A DNA stretch of 64,000 nucleotides from Planctomycetota bacterium (GTDB taxonomy: Bacteria > Planctomycetota > UBA1135 > GCA-002686595). The notes beneath the pieces were generated by a model. It was not told the origin of the DNA. It ran no database searches and saw only the letters and a list, made by a program, of their open reading frames with translations. The position numbers and the translations under genes were made by a program. Of this stretch, positions 43,414 to 52,654 are shown piece after piece. The stretch lies in NCBI GenBank assembly GCA_016714045.1, contig JADJNY010000001.1, positions 62,001 to 126,000 on the forward strand, given 5' to 3'. Numbering within the stretch: position 1 is the first letter of the stretch; the number at the start of each line of letters is the position of its first letter.

Positions 43414-44242
43414 AGCGCACGCGCTCGCCGAGCGGTACCGGCTCGCGCTGCTCGAGACGCCGACGCGCGGCGTGATGGGGGAGCGCATGGGCCGCGGCGT
43501 CGGCTCGTCGCTCGAGTTCCAGGACCGGCGCGCGTACTCCGTCGGCGACGACGTGCGGCACCTCGACTGGCGCGCGTTCGCGCGCACGGACCAGTTCTAC
43601 GTGCGCCAGTACCGCGAGGAGATCCTGCCGCGCGTCGACCTCGTGCTCGATGCATCGCGCTCGATGGGGCACCACGCGGACAAGGCGCAGCTCGCGGTGG
43701 ACCTCGCGGTCCTGCTCGCGGAGTCGGGGCGGGCGGACGGACTGCACGTGAACGTGCTCCGCGCGGGCGACCGGCCGGCGCCCGTCCCGATCGAGCGCCT
43801 CGCGGACGAGGGCGTCGAGTTCGATGGGCGCACGCCACTCGCAGCAACGCTCGCGGAACTCAGCCCACTCTTGCGGCCGGATTCCTTGCGGGTGCTCGTG
43901 AGCGACTTCCTCTTCCCGCACGAACCCCGCGCGCTACTCCAACCGCTCGCGGATCGCGGCGGCGGGCTCGCGGTCGTTCAGGTGCTCGCGCGCGAGGAGC
44001 GCACGCCGTCGTTGTCGTCCGCCCTGCGCCTCGTCGACTGCGAGGACGACGCGACGCTCGACCTCGTCGTCGACCGCGTGACGATCGAGCGCTACGTGGA
44101 GCGGCTCGAACGCCTCTCGAAAGCGCTGGAGGAAGAAGCGCGGCGCCTCGGCGCGCGCCACGCGCAGCTCGTCGCGGGCGCTCCGCTCGCCGCCGCGTGC
44201 CGTGACGTGCTCGTGCCGGCGCGCATCGTGGCGCCGGCGTGA
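43394..44242 (+). CDS. DUF58 domain protein (MoxR-associated)
   Basis: The protein has 282 residues and overlaps permease 2 by 20 bases. The DUF58 hallmark is clear: SSLEFQDRRAYSVGDDVRHL, DWRAFARTDQFYVRQYREE, then a VWA-like core LDASRSMG (D-x-S-x-S) and VLVSDFLF. DUF58 proteins are partners of MoxR ATPases, thought to present or receive substrates in assembly of envelope or metal-containing complexes. The product is soluble with no membrane anchor, unlike some family members. It ends one base before the convergent sulfatase-like gene. Confidence 0.93.
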   Translation: MPRPSPEAHALAERYRLALLETPTRGVMGERMGRGVGSSLEFQDRRAYSVGDDVRHLDWRAFARTDQFYVRQYREEILPRVDLVLDASRSMGHHADKAQLAVDLAVLLAESGRADGLHVNVLRAGDRPAPVPIERLADEGVEFDGRTPLAATLAELSPLLRPDSLRVLVSDFLFPHEPRALLQPLADRGGGLAVVQVLAREERTPSLSSALRLVDCEDDATLDLVVDRVTIERYVERLERLSKALEEEARRLGARHAQLVAGAPLAAACRDVLVPARIVAPA

Positions 44243-44243
44243 G

Positions 44244-46517
44244 TCACTCGGTGTAGGCCTTGCCTGCGCGGTAGAGCGCGAGGCGCGCCTGGGCGCCCTT
44301 CGCGGCGTCGGCCCGGCCCGCGGCGTTCGCGAGCTCCAGCGCGTGCGTCGCGGCCTCGATCGCGCCGGCGAAGTCGCCGCGGCGCGCGCGGACCACGCCG
44401 AGGATGTCGAGCACGTCTCCGTCGCCCGGGGCCTTTGCATGGCACTCCTCCGCGAGCTGCAGTGCCTCGGCGACGTCGGCGTCGGACGCGTTGCGCGCCG
44501 TCGCGAGCTCGAACGAGAGCTGCATCGCGAAGTACGTCCCCTCCGGCAGCGCGCGACGCGCTGCGCGCAGCGCGACGACGGCCTCCGTCTTCCCCTTCGT
44601 GAACCGCAGTCCGGTGTACAGCGCCTGGTGCGCCGGCGCGCAGAGCGGATCGAGTTGGAGCGCGCGCCGCAGGTGCTCGATGCCGGCTTCGAAGCGGCGG
44701 AGCGCGAACAGCCCGTTCGCGAGGTTCGTGTGCGCGTTCGGCGACGTCGGTTCGAGCTCGACGTGGCGCTGGAAGTGCGGGAGCGCCTCGTCGAGCTTGC
44801 CCGAGCGCGCGAGGAAGCCGCCGAGGTGGCCTTCGCTCTGCCCGTCGTGCGGATCGAGCTCGATCGCACGCCGGTAGCGGGCGAGGGCTTCCTCCGATCG
44901 TCCCGCGGCCGCGAGCGCGTCGCCGAGCTGGCAGAGCCGCTCCGTGTCGTTCGGAGAGCCCGCCAGGCTGCGCTCGAACGAATGGACGGCCTCGGCGGCT
45001 TGCTTGAGGGCGAGCTGCGCGGCGCCCTGGATCTCCCAGAGGTGGCTCGATTGCGGGCTCTTCTGCACGAGCGGCGCCACGAGCGCGAGCGCCTCGGCGT
45101 GCCGACCCGTGCGCAGGAACGCGCGCGCGTGCACGGCGCCGTTGTAGACGTCCGTCATCGTCTTGGGGTCGGCGCGTTGCGGCGCCGCGGCATCGTCCTC
45201 GACGTCGTCGCCCTCGACGTAGCCGAGCTTCGAGAGCGCGGCGCGCGACTCGAAGCCGAGCTGCACGGGGACGGCGGGCCGGCGCGGGCTCTGCGCGCGC
45301 AGCTTCGCGAGCAGCGCGTCGAGCGTCGCGTGCGCGCCCGCTTCGGCGTCGAGCTGGTTCTTCGTCTCGAGCGGGTCGGCGACGACGTCGTACAGCTCCG
45401 AGGCGGGCGCGCGGATGTACTTCCAGCGGTCCGAGACGACGCCGTAGAGAGGCTCCCAGCCGAACGCGCGCATCGGGTACTCGGTCTCGAGGAAGACCGG
45501 ACGCTCGCGCGCGGGTTCGCCGCGCAGCGCCGGCGCGAAGCTCGTCCCATCGGAGCCCGCGGGCGCGGGCGTCCCGAGCACATCGAGGATCGTCGCGCGG
45601 ACGTCGACGAGGCCGACGGGCGCCGCGACCGTCGCCCCGGAGCGGATCGGGCTCGGGCCCGCGACGATCATCGGCACGCGCATCGTCGTGTCGTAGAGGA
45701 AGAGCCCGTGGCCCTCGACGCCGTGCTCGCCGAAGTCCTCGCCATGGTCGGCGCAGACGACGATGCAGGTATTCGCGAGGCGGCCCGTGCGCTCGAGCTC
45801 GCGGAGCACCTTGCCGAGCTCCGCGTCGATCGCCGCGATCTCGCCGTCGTACGGGTCGTCGAAGTCGCGGAAGCCCTCCGGCGGAACGTGCGGGTCGTGC
45901 GCGTCGTAGTAGTGCAGCCACGCGAAGAACGGACGCTGCGCGGGCTGGGCGAGCCACGCGAGCGCGGAGCGCGTGACCTCGTCGCACGGACGTTCGACCT
46001 GTCCGCTCGCCTGGAGCGGGCGATGGCTCAAGTCGTCGTAGCGCTCGAAGCCCCGTGCGAGTCCGAAGCGCCGGTCGAGCACGCCGCACGCGACGAACGC
46101 GGCGGTCGCGTAGCCGCGCTTCGCGAGCTCCTCGGGGAGGAGCGCGGAGGCGCCGTTGACCGCGCCTTGGAAGTTGATGTGCAGGCCGTGCCCACCCGGG
46201 TAGTCGCCCGACAAGAGCGTCGCGTGCGACGGCAGCGTGTAGGGCGTCGACGCGTAGGCGCGCTCGAACCGCACGCCGCGCGCCGCGAGGGCGTCGAGGT
46301 TCGGCGTGCGCGCCTTCGCGTACCCGTAGCAACCGAGGCGGTCGGCGCGCACGGTGTCGAGCGTGACGAGGAGCACGTTCGGCCGCGGATCGGGCGCGCT
46401 CTCGCCGCTGCAGCTCCCGAGCGAGAGGAGTGCGCCGAGCACGAGCGGAACGAGCGCTCGAACGGAGCGCGGCGCGGGCTGAGGACGGCTCGGAGCGACG
46501 TGGGCGGTGTGGAGCAT
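44244..46517 (-). CDS. Sulfatase/alkaline-phosphatase-fold lipoprotein fused to TPR repeats
   Basis: The protein has 757 residues. A signal peptide with lipobox LGSC (Cys36) anchors it outside. The alkaline-phosphatase-superfamily core has NVLLVTLDTVRADRLGCYGY (metal Asp54), the nucleophile region STPYTLPSHATLLSG and ICADHGEDFGEHG-type metal ligands (VVCADHGEDFGEHGVEGH). The nucleophile position is Thr94, not the Cys/Ser needed for formylglycine, so sulfate-ester cleavage is doubtful; phosphoryl transfer or hydrolysis is possible. From ~460 onward there are TPR units (SSHLWEIQGAAQLALKQAAE, AIELDPHDGQSEGHLGGFLA, SPNAHTNLANGLFALRRFEA). ATG 46517 is preferred because the TACGAT -10 overlaps the ATG at 46529. 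It is convergent with DUF58. Confidence 0.88.
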   Translation of the reverse strand: MLHTAHVAPSRPQPAPRSVRALVPLVLGALLSLGSCSGESAPDPRPNVLLVTLDTVRADRLGCYGYAKARTPNLDALAARGVRFERAYASTPYTLPSHATLLSGDYPGGHGLHINFQGAVNGASALLPEELAKRGYATAAFVACGVLDRRFGLARGFERYDDLSHRPLQASGQVERPCDEVTRSALAWLAQPAQRPFFAWLHYYDAHDPHVPPEGFRDFDDPYDGEIAAIDAELGKVLRELERTGRLANTCIVVCADHGEDFGEHGVEGHGLFLYDTTMRVPMIVAGPSPIRSGATVAAPVGLVDVRATILDVLGTPAPAGSDGTSFAPALRGEPARERPVFLETEYPMRAFGWEPLYGVVSDRWKYIRAPASELYDVVADPLETKNQLDAEAGAHATLDALLAKLRAQSPRRPAVPVQLGFESRAALSKLGYVEGDDVEDDAAAPQRADPKTMTDVYNGAVHARAFLRTGRHAEALALVAPLVQKSPQSSHLWEIQGAAQLALKQAAEAVHSFERSLAGSPNDTERLCQLGDALAAAGRSEEALARYRRAIELDPHDGQSEGHLGGFLARSGKLDEALPHFQRHVELEPTSPNAHTNLANGLFALRRFEAGIEHLRRALQLDPLCAPAHQALYTGLRFTKGKTEAVVALRAARRALPEGTYFAMQLSFELATARNASDADVAEALQLAEECHAKAPGDGDVLDILGVVRARRGDFAGAIEAATHALELANAAGRADAAKGAQARLALYRAGKAYTE

Positions 46518-46527
46518 CGGACGCGGC

Positions 46528-46533
46528 ATCGTA
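46528..46533 (-). promoter_or_regulatory. Putative -10 (TACGAT) of the sulfatase-like gene
   Basis: The minus strand reads CTGCTACGATGCC, with transcription predicted near 46521, just before ATG 46517. Confidence 0.4.
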
Positions 46534-46670
46534 GCAGTCGTGGCGCGTCGTCGAGCAGCTCGGTCGTGCTCCAGCGGTCGGGGTCGGCCTGCATGTCGTG
46601 CTCCCGATGCCGCCGCGGCCGGCGCCGTTGGGCGCGGCGTTCGATTCCCCTGCGCGGCGTGGACGGCGGG

Positions 46671-49454
46671 TCAGCGGTCGAGGCGTTTCCCGGCCGCGCG
46701 GCGCGCCTTCTCGAGCGCGTCGGACACGCTCGGGGCCGGTCCGCGCGCCTGGGGCGCGGCGGCGGGGGCCGCGGTCGGAGCCGCCGTCGTGCCTGCCGGG
46801 GTCGGTGCCGGCGCGCTCGGAGTCGTGCTCGCGCTCGCCGCCGTCGCCGGTCGCAGCGCCCTCCGCGCGGCCCGCTCCGCGCGCCACCGCGTCACGAACG
46901 CCGGCATGCGCACCAGGTTCCCGAGCTGCAACCGGCGGATCGCGATCTCCGCGAGCAGTGCCAAGAGCGCCGCCAGGATCAACTCGCGCGCGATCACGCG
47001 CCACGCATGGCCTGCGCGCTCGCCGCGCCAGAACTCGGCCGCGCCGACGCCGACGACGCCGTTCGATTCCTCCGCGAGCTTGCGCAGGAGCCGTTCCCCG
47101 CGCTGCGGGTCGGGGCTCGGCTCGAACTCGGGGCTGTAGGGGAGCGCGACGGGCGGAAGCGCCACCGTCTTCCCGTCCGCGAGCGCGAGCGTTCCGAGCG
47201 CGATTCCCTCCTTCTCCATCGGGAAGCGCGCCTCGAAGCGGTTCTCGCCCGTGCGCTCGAGCTCGAGCGTCGTCTTCGTGCCGTCCGCGTTCGTCACGCG
47301 CGCGACGAGCCGCGACGTGTCGCTCTTCACGCCGGCCTCGGGGTCCTGCTCGACCTGGATCACGGCGTCCTTCCCTTCGCGCCGCACCGTCGCGAACAGG
47401 TCGCCGGGCTCCTCCTGGCCGACGAGCCAGCGCGCGACGCTGACGAAGAAGGACTCGAAGCCCGGCCACGCGACGAGCGGCGCGCCGTAGGTGCCGCCGA
47501 TCTGCCCCGTGTACGCGGCGACGCGGCCGAGCCCTTGGTAGTGGAACGCGAACGCGGGCGCCTTGTAGTCGTCGCTCGTGACGACGCCGCACACGGCGCC
47601 CTCGCGCAGGTACGTCAGGTTGTAGCCGTCGAGCTCGACGAAGCCTTCTTGCGGCACCTCGCCCAGGCCGAACAGGTCGGGCAGCACGCGCGTCGCGGTC
47701 TTCTCCTCGATGAACGTCGCGCGCGCGGCGGTCAGCGTGTCCTGCGCGAAGAGGCGTGGGAGCTCGCTCGGGTCCAGCGTGAAGTAGCACTGGCCTTGGC
47801 CGAGCTCCGCCACGCGCTTCAGAAACGTCGCGTCGGCGTCCGCCTCCGTGCCGAGCGCGATCACCGACGTCGTGATGCCGGCGCGCAGCATCTGCGGCAC
47901 GAGCTCCTCGCAGCCCTCGTGCTCCTCCGCGTCGGCGGCGTCCGCGAAGAAGATCACGTGGCGGTTCACCTGCTCGGCGTCCTCGAGCATCTGGCCGGCG
48001 GCGAGCAGCGCGGTGTAACTGAACACGCCGCCGCCCTCCGACCGGATCCGGCGCACCCGCGCGACGATGCCCGACACGTCGGTCGCGTCCTGCAGGTCGA
48101 CGAACACGTGCGGCGACGAGTCGACCGCGATCACGCCGACGGAGTCGATCGGCGAGAGGAGCTCGATCGCCGCGGCCGCGCCGAGGTTCGCGAGGTCCAT
48201 CTTCGTCAGCCCCGCGCCCGCGGGCATCGCCATGGAGCCCGAGCGGTCCATCGTGATCGAGAGCGCGATCGCCTGTTTCCTGTGCTCCTGGCGCATCTCC
48301 ATCGAGACGGGGAGCAAGGGATCGAGCGTCGATTTGAAGTAGCCGCCGGTGCCGAAGCTCGCGCGGCCGCCCGTGACGAGCACGCCGCCGCCGCGCTCGG
48401 TCACGAAGTCGTTCAGGTGCTTCAGGTTCGTCCCGAAGCGGCCCGCGGCGACGTTCTCGAGGATCACCGCGCGGTACGCCGTCAGCGCGAGCGCGTCGAG
48501 CCGCGCGCCCTCGGGCGCGACGGTCTTCACCGGGAGCTTCGCGGCGCGCAGCGCGCGCGCGAGCACGTCCTCCGCGCCGTCGTCGTTCACGAGCAGGATC
48601 GCGCGCGCTCCGCCGACCTGCAGCGCGCCCAGGCCGCGGTTGTTCTCGGCGATCCGGTCGTCGTCGGAGGCGAGCTCGACTTCGTACTGCGCGACGCCGG
48701 CCGCGTCGAGCACGTCGCGGAGCGCGATGCGGTTCACGCCGGGTTCGAACACGCGGTGGCCGCGCGCGATCGCTTCTCCGTCGCGCTTCAGGACGAAGTC
48801 GGCCTCGACGCGGCGGTCCGAGCGCACCCAGACGCTGAACTGGAACGGTTCGCGCGCGGCGACCTCGTCGGGGAGGTCGATGCGCTCGACCGAGAGGTCG
48901 CCCTTGCCCGCGCGCGGGAACGCGCGCACGTCGACGCGCACGCCGCGTGCGAACGCGCGGCGCGCGGCGTCGACGGGATCACGGCCGTTGGCCTCGCCAT
49001 CGGACAGGACGACGATCGAGCCGGGCCGGTCGCGCGGGATCAGGTCGAGCGCCGTCTCGATCGCCTCGCCGAGGTCCGAGCCGTCGCGGTCGAGGCTGCG
49101 CTCGAACGCGGAGAAGCGCGCGGTCTCGGAAGGCAGGCGTTCGAGCGCCGCTCCCGCTCCGAACGACACGACGGCAACGCGATCGCCGTCGCGGCGCGCC
49201 TCTTCGGCGAGCTGCACGAGCTCGAGCGCGTTCTGCTGCGCGCCGTCCGGCATCGACCGCGAACGGTCGACGACGAACACGAGGTCGCGCCCTTCCTGCG
49301 CGGTCTCGAGGTACGGCCGCGCGAGCGCGAGCACGATCAGGACGAGCGCGACGGCGCGCACGCAGTCCGTCCAGAACTCGCGCTCGCGCAGCGCCCACCA
49401 GGCGGCCGCGGCGGGGACGAGGAGCAGGAGCAGCTCGGGGTGGAGGAAGCCCAT
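46671..49454 (-). CDS. Membrane protein with two VWA domains and amidotransferase-like domain
   Basis: The protein has 927 residues. The BatA-like start MGFLHPELLLLLVPAAAAWW and a second helix (CVRAVALVLIVLALARPYL) flank the first VWA domain (VFVVDRSRSMPDG, a D-x-S-x-S metal site). Then come a beta domain, a glutamine-amidotransferase-like segment (LNDFVTERGGGVLVTGG and RASFGTGGY), a second VWA (SITMDRSGSMAMP) and a C-terminal helix (ELILAALLALLAEIAIRRL) with an Ala/Pro/Thr-rich tail. This layout is known for planctomycete proteins near MoxR/DUF58. GGAGGAG precedes ATG 49454, 3 bases after the preceding stop. It likely assembles with the 49458-51350 protein. Confidence 0.88.
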   Translation of the reverse strand: MGFLHPELLLLLVPAAAAWWALREREFWTDCVRAVALVLIVLALARPYLETAQEGRDLVFVVDRSRSMPDGAQQNALELVQLAEEARRDGDRVAVVSFGAGAALERLPSETARFSAFERSLDRDGSDLGEAIETALDLIPRDRPGSIVVLSDGEANGRDPVDAARRAFARGVRVDVRAFPRAGKGDLSVERIDLPDEVAAREPFQFSVWVRSDRRVEADFVLKRDGEAIARGHRVFEPGVNRIALRDVLDAAGVAQYEVELASDDDRIAENNRGLGALQVGGARAILLVNDDGAEDVLARALRAAKLPVKTVAPEGARLDALALTAYRAVILENVAAGRFGTNLKHLNDFVTERGGGVLVTGGRASFGTGGYFKSTLDPLLPVSMEMRQEHRKQAIALSITMDRSGSMAMPAGAGLTKMDLANLGAAAAIELLSPIDSVGVIAVDSSPHVFVDLQDATDVSGIVARVRRIRSEGGGVFSYTALLAAGQMLEDAEQVNRHVIFFADAADAEEHEGCEELVPQMLRAGITTSVIALGTEADADATFLKRVAELGQGQCYFTLDPSELPRLFAQDTLTAARATFIEEKTATRVLPDLFGLGEVPQEGFVELDGYNLTYLREGAVCGVVTSDDYKAPAFAFHYQGLGRVAAYTGQIGGTYGAPLVAWPGFESFFVSVARWLVGQEEPGDLFATVRREGKDAVIQVEQDPEAGVKSDTSRLVARVTNADGTKTTLELERTGENRFEARFPMEKEGIALGTLALADGKTVALPPVALPYSPEFEPSPDPQRGERLLRKLAEESNGVVGVGAAEFWRGERAGHAWRVIARELILAALLALLAEIAIRRLQLGNLVRMPAFVTRWRAERAARRALRPATAASASTTPSAPAPTPAGTTAAPTAAPAAAPQARGPAPSVSDALEKARRAAGKRLDR

Positions 49455-49457
49455 CGC

Positions 49458-51350
49458 TCACGCTCCTCCGCGCGCCGCGTCCGGCGCCGTTGCGAGGGGG
49501 ACCGGGGCGGCGCTCGCGCCGTCCGTGCCGAGCGCCCGCCGCGCGCGGCGCAGCACGAACCAGTCGAGCGCGATCGCCGCGGTCGCGACGGCGAGCAGGA
49601 GCGCTTCGACCCACGACGCGCTCGCCTCGAGGCGCGCCGCGTCGGTCTGCGCGGGGCGCTTCCCGCTGCCGAGCTTGGTCAGGTCGGACTCGGACGGGTC
49701 GGAGAAGCGCACGGCGACGCGGCAGAGCGTCGCGCCGTCCTGCGCGAGCCGGTACAGGCCCGGACGATCGATCGAGTCGACGAGGATCGACGGGCGCGGC
49801 GGCCAGCGGCGCGGCGGCACGCCGCCGTCCTCGCGCTCGAACACGAAGTCGCCGCGCGCGCCGTCGGTGGCTGCGCTCGCGCGGTAGGACAAGTCGTCGC
49901 CGACCTCGAGGTTCGTGCGGTCGGGGCCGGGGAGCGAGCGCCGGCGCAGTTCGCACAGGTTGGAGAGCAGGATCGGCCAGTCGGGCGAGCGCGCGAGCGA
50001 GCTGCGCGCGGGGTCCAGGTCGAAACGGAAGACGCGGCGGCCAGCGAGCTCGTCCTCGACGAGCAGCGGCAGGTTGCCCGCGGCGACGAGCGGCACGCCG
50101 GCGAGCGCGAGCGCCGGGTCCGCGCTCCACACGAGGCCCTCGAGCGTGACGCCCTCGAGCAGCGGGTGGCGCTTCTCGAACAGGAACGGGCCGATGAAGT
50201 CCTTGCGCTCCGCGCCGAGCGGCTCGATCGAGAGGTTCCACGTCGCCGCGCCGCCCGCGACGCCGCGGCCGAGCACGAGGTGAGCGGTGGTCGGGTCGTC
50301 GACGAGGAGCGCGTCCTCGAGCGTGCCGAGCAGGCGATCGATGCGCGACGCGCCGCCGGTGCTCATCAGGCCGAGCGCGCGCGCCTCGGCTTCGTCGAAG
50401 GTCGTCGCGAGCGCGAGCGTGCGCGCGGGCACGGGCGCGAGCAGGGCCACGTCGTCGATCGCGAGCGCGTCCGGCGCGAGCTCCACCGCGATCGGCCCGG
50501 TGCCCGCGGGGAGCGACCACGAGAGGCTCGCGCGTTCGCCCGGGGCGAGCTCGAGCTCGCGCGCGGGCGCGAGTTCGCGGCGCGGCGCGTCGGCGGTCGC
50601 GACGTTCACGACGGCGCGCGCGGTCCGCGCGCCGAAGTTCTGCAGCACGACGAACGCGCGCTCCTCGGCCGCGGCGCCCTGCGCGCGGCGCGCGCGCTCG
50701 CGTCCGGCGCGCGCGATGCCCACGTTGTCGAGCGGCACGCCGACGGCGGCGAGCTCGACCTCGGGCGGGAAGCGGTCGGGTTCGTAGCGGTCCGAGTAGA
50801 CGACGACGCGGCCGCCGCCGAAGACCTGGAGCGCGAACGCGACCGAGCTCGCGAGGTCGTGGCGCTGCGCGCGCGGTTCGAAGCCCGCGAGCGCCTTCGC
50901 CGCCTCTTCCGGGAACGCCGCGGGGCCCGCGAGCACGCTCGGGTTCGCGCCGCTCGCCACGAGCGTGACGCGCGAGCCGCGTGGCAGCGCCTCGATGCGC
51001 TCCGCCAAGGCGGCGCGCGCGCGCGCCGCGGAGCTCGTCCCGCTGCTCTCGGCGCCCATCGACGCGGACGCGTCGAGCACGGCGACGAGGTGCTCGCCCG
51101 GCTGGTCGCCGCAGCCGCGCAGGCCCGCGAACGCGAGCGCGAGGCACAGTGCGGCGAGGACCTCGCTCCAGAGCGACAAGGACGCGCGCAGCTTCTCCTT
51201 CTTGCGGCCTGCGAGCGGCGTGCGGTCCGCGTCGGCCCACAGGAACAAGGCGCTCACCGTGCGCGGCTGGAACCGACGACGGAAGAGGTGGAGCGCCACG
51301 ATCGCCGGGACGGCGAGCAACGCGAGGAGGCCGAGGGGAGCTGCGAACAC
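49458..51350 (-). CDS. BatA-like membrane protein with VWA domain
   Basis: The protein has 630 residues from GTG 51350. The N-terminus APLGLLALLAVPAIVALHLF plus RRRFQPRTVSALFLW is the BatA/aerotolerance signature, followed by a second helix (LAALCLALAFAGLRG). The VWA core has D93-A-S-A-S97 (VLDASASMG) and VVVYSDRYEP. A long beta-rich region and a C-terminal helix (WVEALLLAVATAAIALDWFV) complete it. It is the first gene of a two-gene minus-strand operon with the double-VWA protein. In known systems BatA-type proteins work with MoxR and DUF58, both encoded on the other side of the sulfatase gene. Confidence 0.88.
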   Translation of the reverse strand: MFAAPLGLLALLAVPAIVALHLFRRRFQPRTVSALFLWADADRTPLAGRKKEKLRASLSLWSEVLAALCLALAFAGLRGCGDQPGEHLVAVLDASASMGAESSGTSSAARARAALAERIEALPRGSRVTLVASGANPSVLAGPAAFPEEAAKALAGFEPRAQRHDLASSVAFALQVFGGGRVVVYSDRYEPDRFPPEVELAAVGVPLDNVGIARAGRERARRAQGAAAEERAFVVLQNFGARTARAVVNVATADAPRRELAPARELELAPGERASLSWSLPAGTGPIAVELAPDALAIDDVALLAPVPARTLALATTFDEAEARALGLMSTGGASRIDRLLGTLEDALLVDDPTTAHLVLGRGVAGGAATWNLSIEPLGAERKDFIGPFLFEKRHPLLEGVTLEGLVWSADPALALAGVPLVAAGNLPLLVEDELAGRRVFRFDLDPARSSLARSPDWPILLSNLCELRRRSLPGPDRTNLEVGDDLSYRASAATDGARGDFVFEREDGGVPPRRWPPRPSILVDSIDRPGLYRLAQDGATLCRVAVRFSDPSESDLTKLGSGKRPAQTDAARLEASASWVEALLLAVATAAIALDWFVLRRARRALGTDGASAAPVPLATAPDAARGGA

Positions 51351-51374
51351 GCGGGGGAGCGCTCTTCGGGGCGG

Positions 51375-51380
51375 ATTCTA
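51375..51380 (-). promoter_or_regulatory. Putative -10 (TAGAAT) of the BatA-like operon
   Basis: The minus strand reads TGCGTAGAATCCG, giving a leader of about 18 bases before GTG 51350. Confidence 0.45.
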
Positions 51381-51572
51381 CGCAGGCGGAGGGCGCCGAG
51401 CGATGCGGGACGGCCCGGGCGTCGGCGTGGGCGGCGCGCCGCGGAGCACCGGAGCGGGCGCGGCCCGGCGATCGCGGTCGCTGGGCCGCGCCGCGCGAGC
51501 CGATGCGCGCGTCGCGGGCGGGGACGGAACACGAGCGGCGCGCGCGCCGTGGTGGCCGTGCGCGCGCGCCGC

Positions 51573-51578
51573 TAGACT
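51573..51578 (+). promoter_or_regulatory. Putative -10 (TAGACT) of the DUF2167 gene
   Basis: CCGCTAGACTCC lies 40 bases before ATG 51619 and predicts a leader of about 34 bases. It is divergent from the BatA-like promoter. Confidence 0.45.
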
Positions 51579-51618
51579 CCGCGCCGCTGCGCGCGTGCGC
51601 GGCGGAGATTTCGCCCCG

Positions 51619-52620
51619 ATGACCCGCTCCGTCCGTCTCGTGTCCGTCCTCCTCGCGATCGCGCTCGCCGCGCACGCGGGAACTCCGCTCCTCGCCCAGG
51701 CCCCCGCGCCGTCGCAGACGCCCGCCGCACCCGAGCCCTCGGCCCCGGCCGTCGAGCCGCCCGCGGGGATCGGTCAGGAGGCCGGACCCGGCGCGGAGGC
51801 TCCGGCGGAGGAAGACCCGCTCGCCGAGCTGCTCCGCGAGGTCGGCGCGCGCACCGGGCCGCTCACGGCCGACCTCGGCGGCTTCGCCGAGCTCACCGTC
51901 CCCGAAGGCATCGTCTTCGTCGACGGCGCCGGCACGAAGATGTTCCTCGAGCGCACGCAGAACTTCCCGAGCGGCGAGGAGGTCGGGCTCGTGCTCGGCA
52001 CGGGCGGGAGCGAGGTCTGGTGGGCCATCTTTCGTTTCGAGGAGACGGGCTACGTCGAGGACGCGGAGAAGGACGAGCTCGACGCCGACGCGCTGCTCGA
52101 ATCGATCCAGACCTCGAACGCGGAGGGCAACGAAGAGCGCAAGCGCCGCGGCTGGGACACGGTCGACGTCGTCGGCTGGGAGAAGGCGCCGTTCTACGAC
52201 GAGAAGACGAACAACCTGACGTGGGCGCTGCGCACGCGCTCCTCGGACGGCGACGGCGTCAACTGGGACGTGCGTTTGCTCGGCCGCCGCGGCGTGATGA
52301 AGGCGCGGCTCATCTGCGGCGTCGACGCGCTCCCGACGATCCTGCCCGGCTTCGACGCGTTGGTCGGGACGTTCCAGTACAAGCAGGGCCACAAGTACGC
52401 CGAGTTCCAGAAGGGCGACAAGATCGCGGAGTACGGGCTCGGCGCGCTCGTGCTCGGCGGCGCGGGCGTCGCGGCGTTCAAGCTCGGGTTCTTCTCGAAG
52501 TTCTGGAAGGTGATCGCGGTCGGCCTCGTCGCCGTCGGCGCCTTCCTCAAGAACATGTGGGGCCGCCTCTTCGGCGGGAAGCCCAAGGCGCCGGACGAGC
52601 CGCCGCCGCTCCCGGGCTGA
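51619..52620 (+). CDS. DUF2167-family membrane protein
   Basis: The protein has 333 residues. A signal peptide (SVRLVSVLLAIALAAHAGTPLLA) is followed by a Pro/Ala/Glu linker and the DUF2167 core: LTADLGGFAELTVPEGIVFV, GSEVWWAIFRFEETGYVEDA, WDTVDVVGWEKAPFYDEKTN and NWDVRLLGRRGVMKARLICG. The family is characterised by these strands and by C-terminal helices (GLGALVLGGAGVAAFKLGFF and VIAVGLVAVGAFLKNMWGRL), with a conserved Lys-Phe-Trp-Lys between them. The function of the family is not established; it is membrane-bound. The next gene follows after 34 bases. Confidence 0.9.
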   Translation: MTRSVRLVSVLLAIALAAHAGTPLLAQAPAPSQTPAAPEPSAPAVEPPAGIGQEAGPGAEAPAEEDPLAELLREVGARTGPLTADLGGFAELTVPEGIVFVDGAGTKMFLERTQNFPSGEEVGLVLGTGGSEVWWAIFRFEETGYVEDAEKDELDADALLESIQTSNAEGNEERKRRGWDTVDVVGWEKAPFYDEKTNNLTWALRTRSSDGDGVNWDVRLLGRRGVMKARLICGVDALPTILPGFDALVGTFQYKQGHKYAEFQKGDKIAEYGLGALVLGGAGVAAFKLGFFSKFWKVIAVGLVAVGAFLKNMWGRLFGGKPKAPDEPPPLPG

Positions 52621-52654
52621 TCCGGGCGCGCGCTGGAGCGCACGAGACCCGCGC

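Noticed and set aside
44720..44745. A further copy of the GTGTGCGCGTT motif of the nitroreductase fusion gene
   Set aside because: Here it encodes SPNAHTN of a canonical TPR unit and the match stops at 14 bases, so it is codon coincidence.
44202..51575. A 2457-codon open frame on the plus strand
   Set aside because: It lies opposite the sulfatase-like and VWA genes, is almost pure Arg/Ala/Glu/Val and has no motif. It is the antisense shadow expected in DNA with this GC and codon bias.
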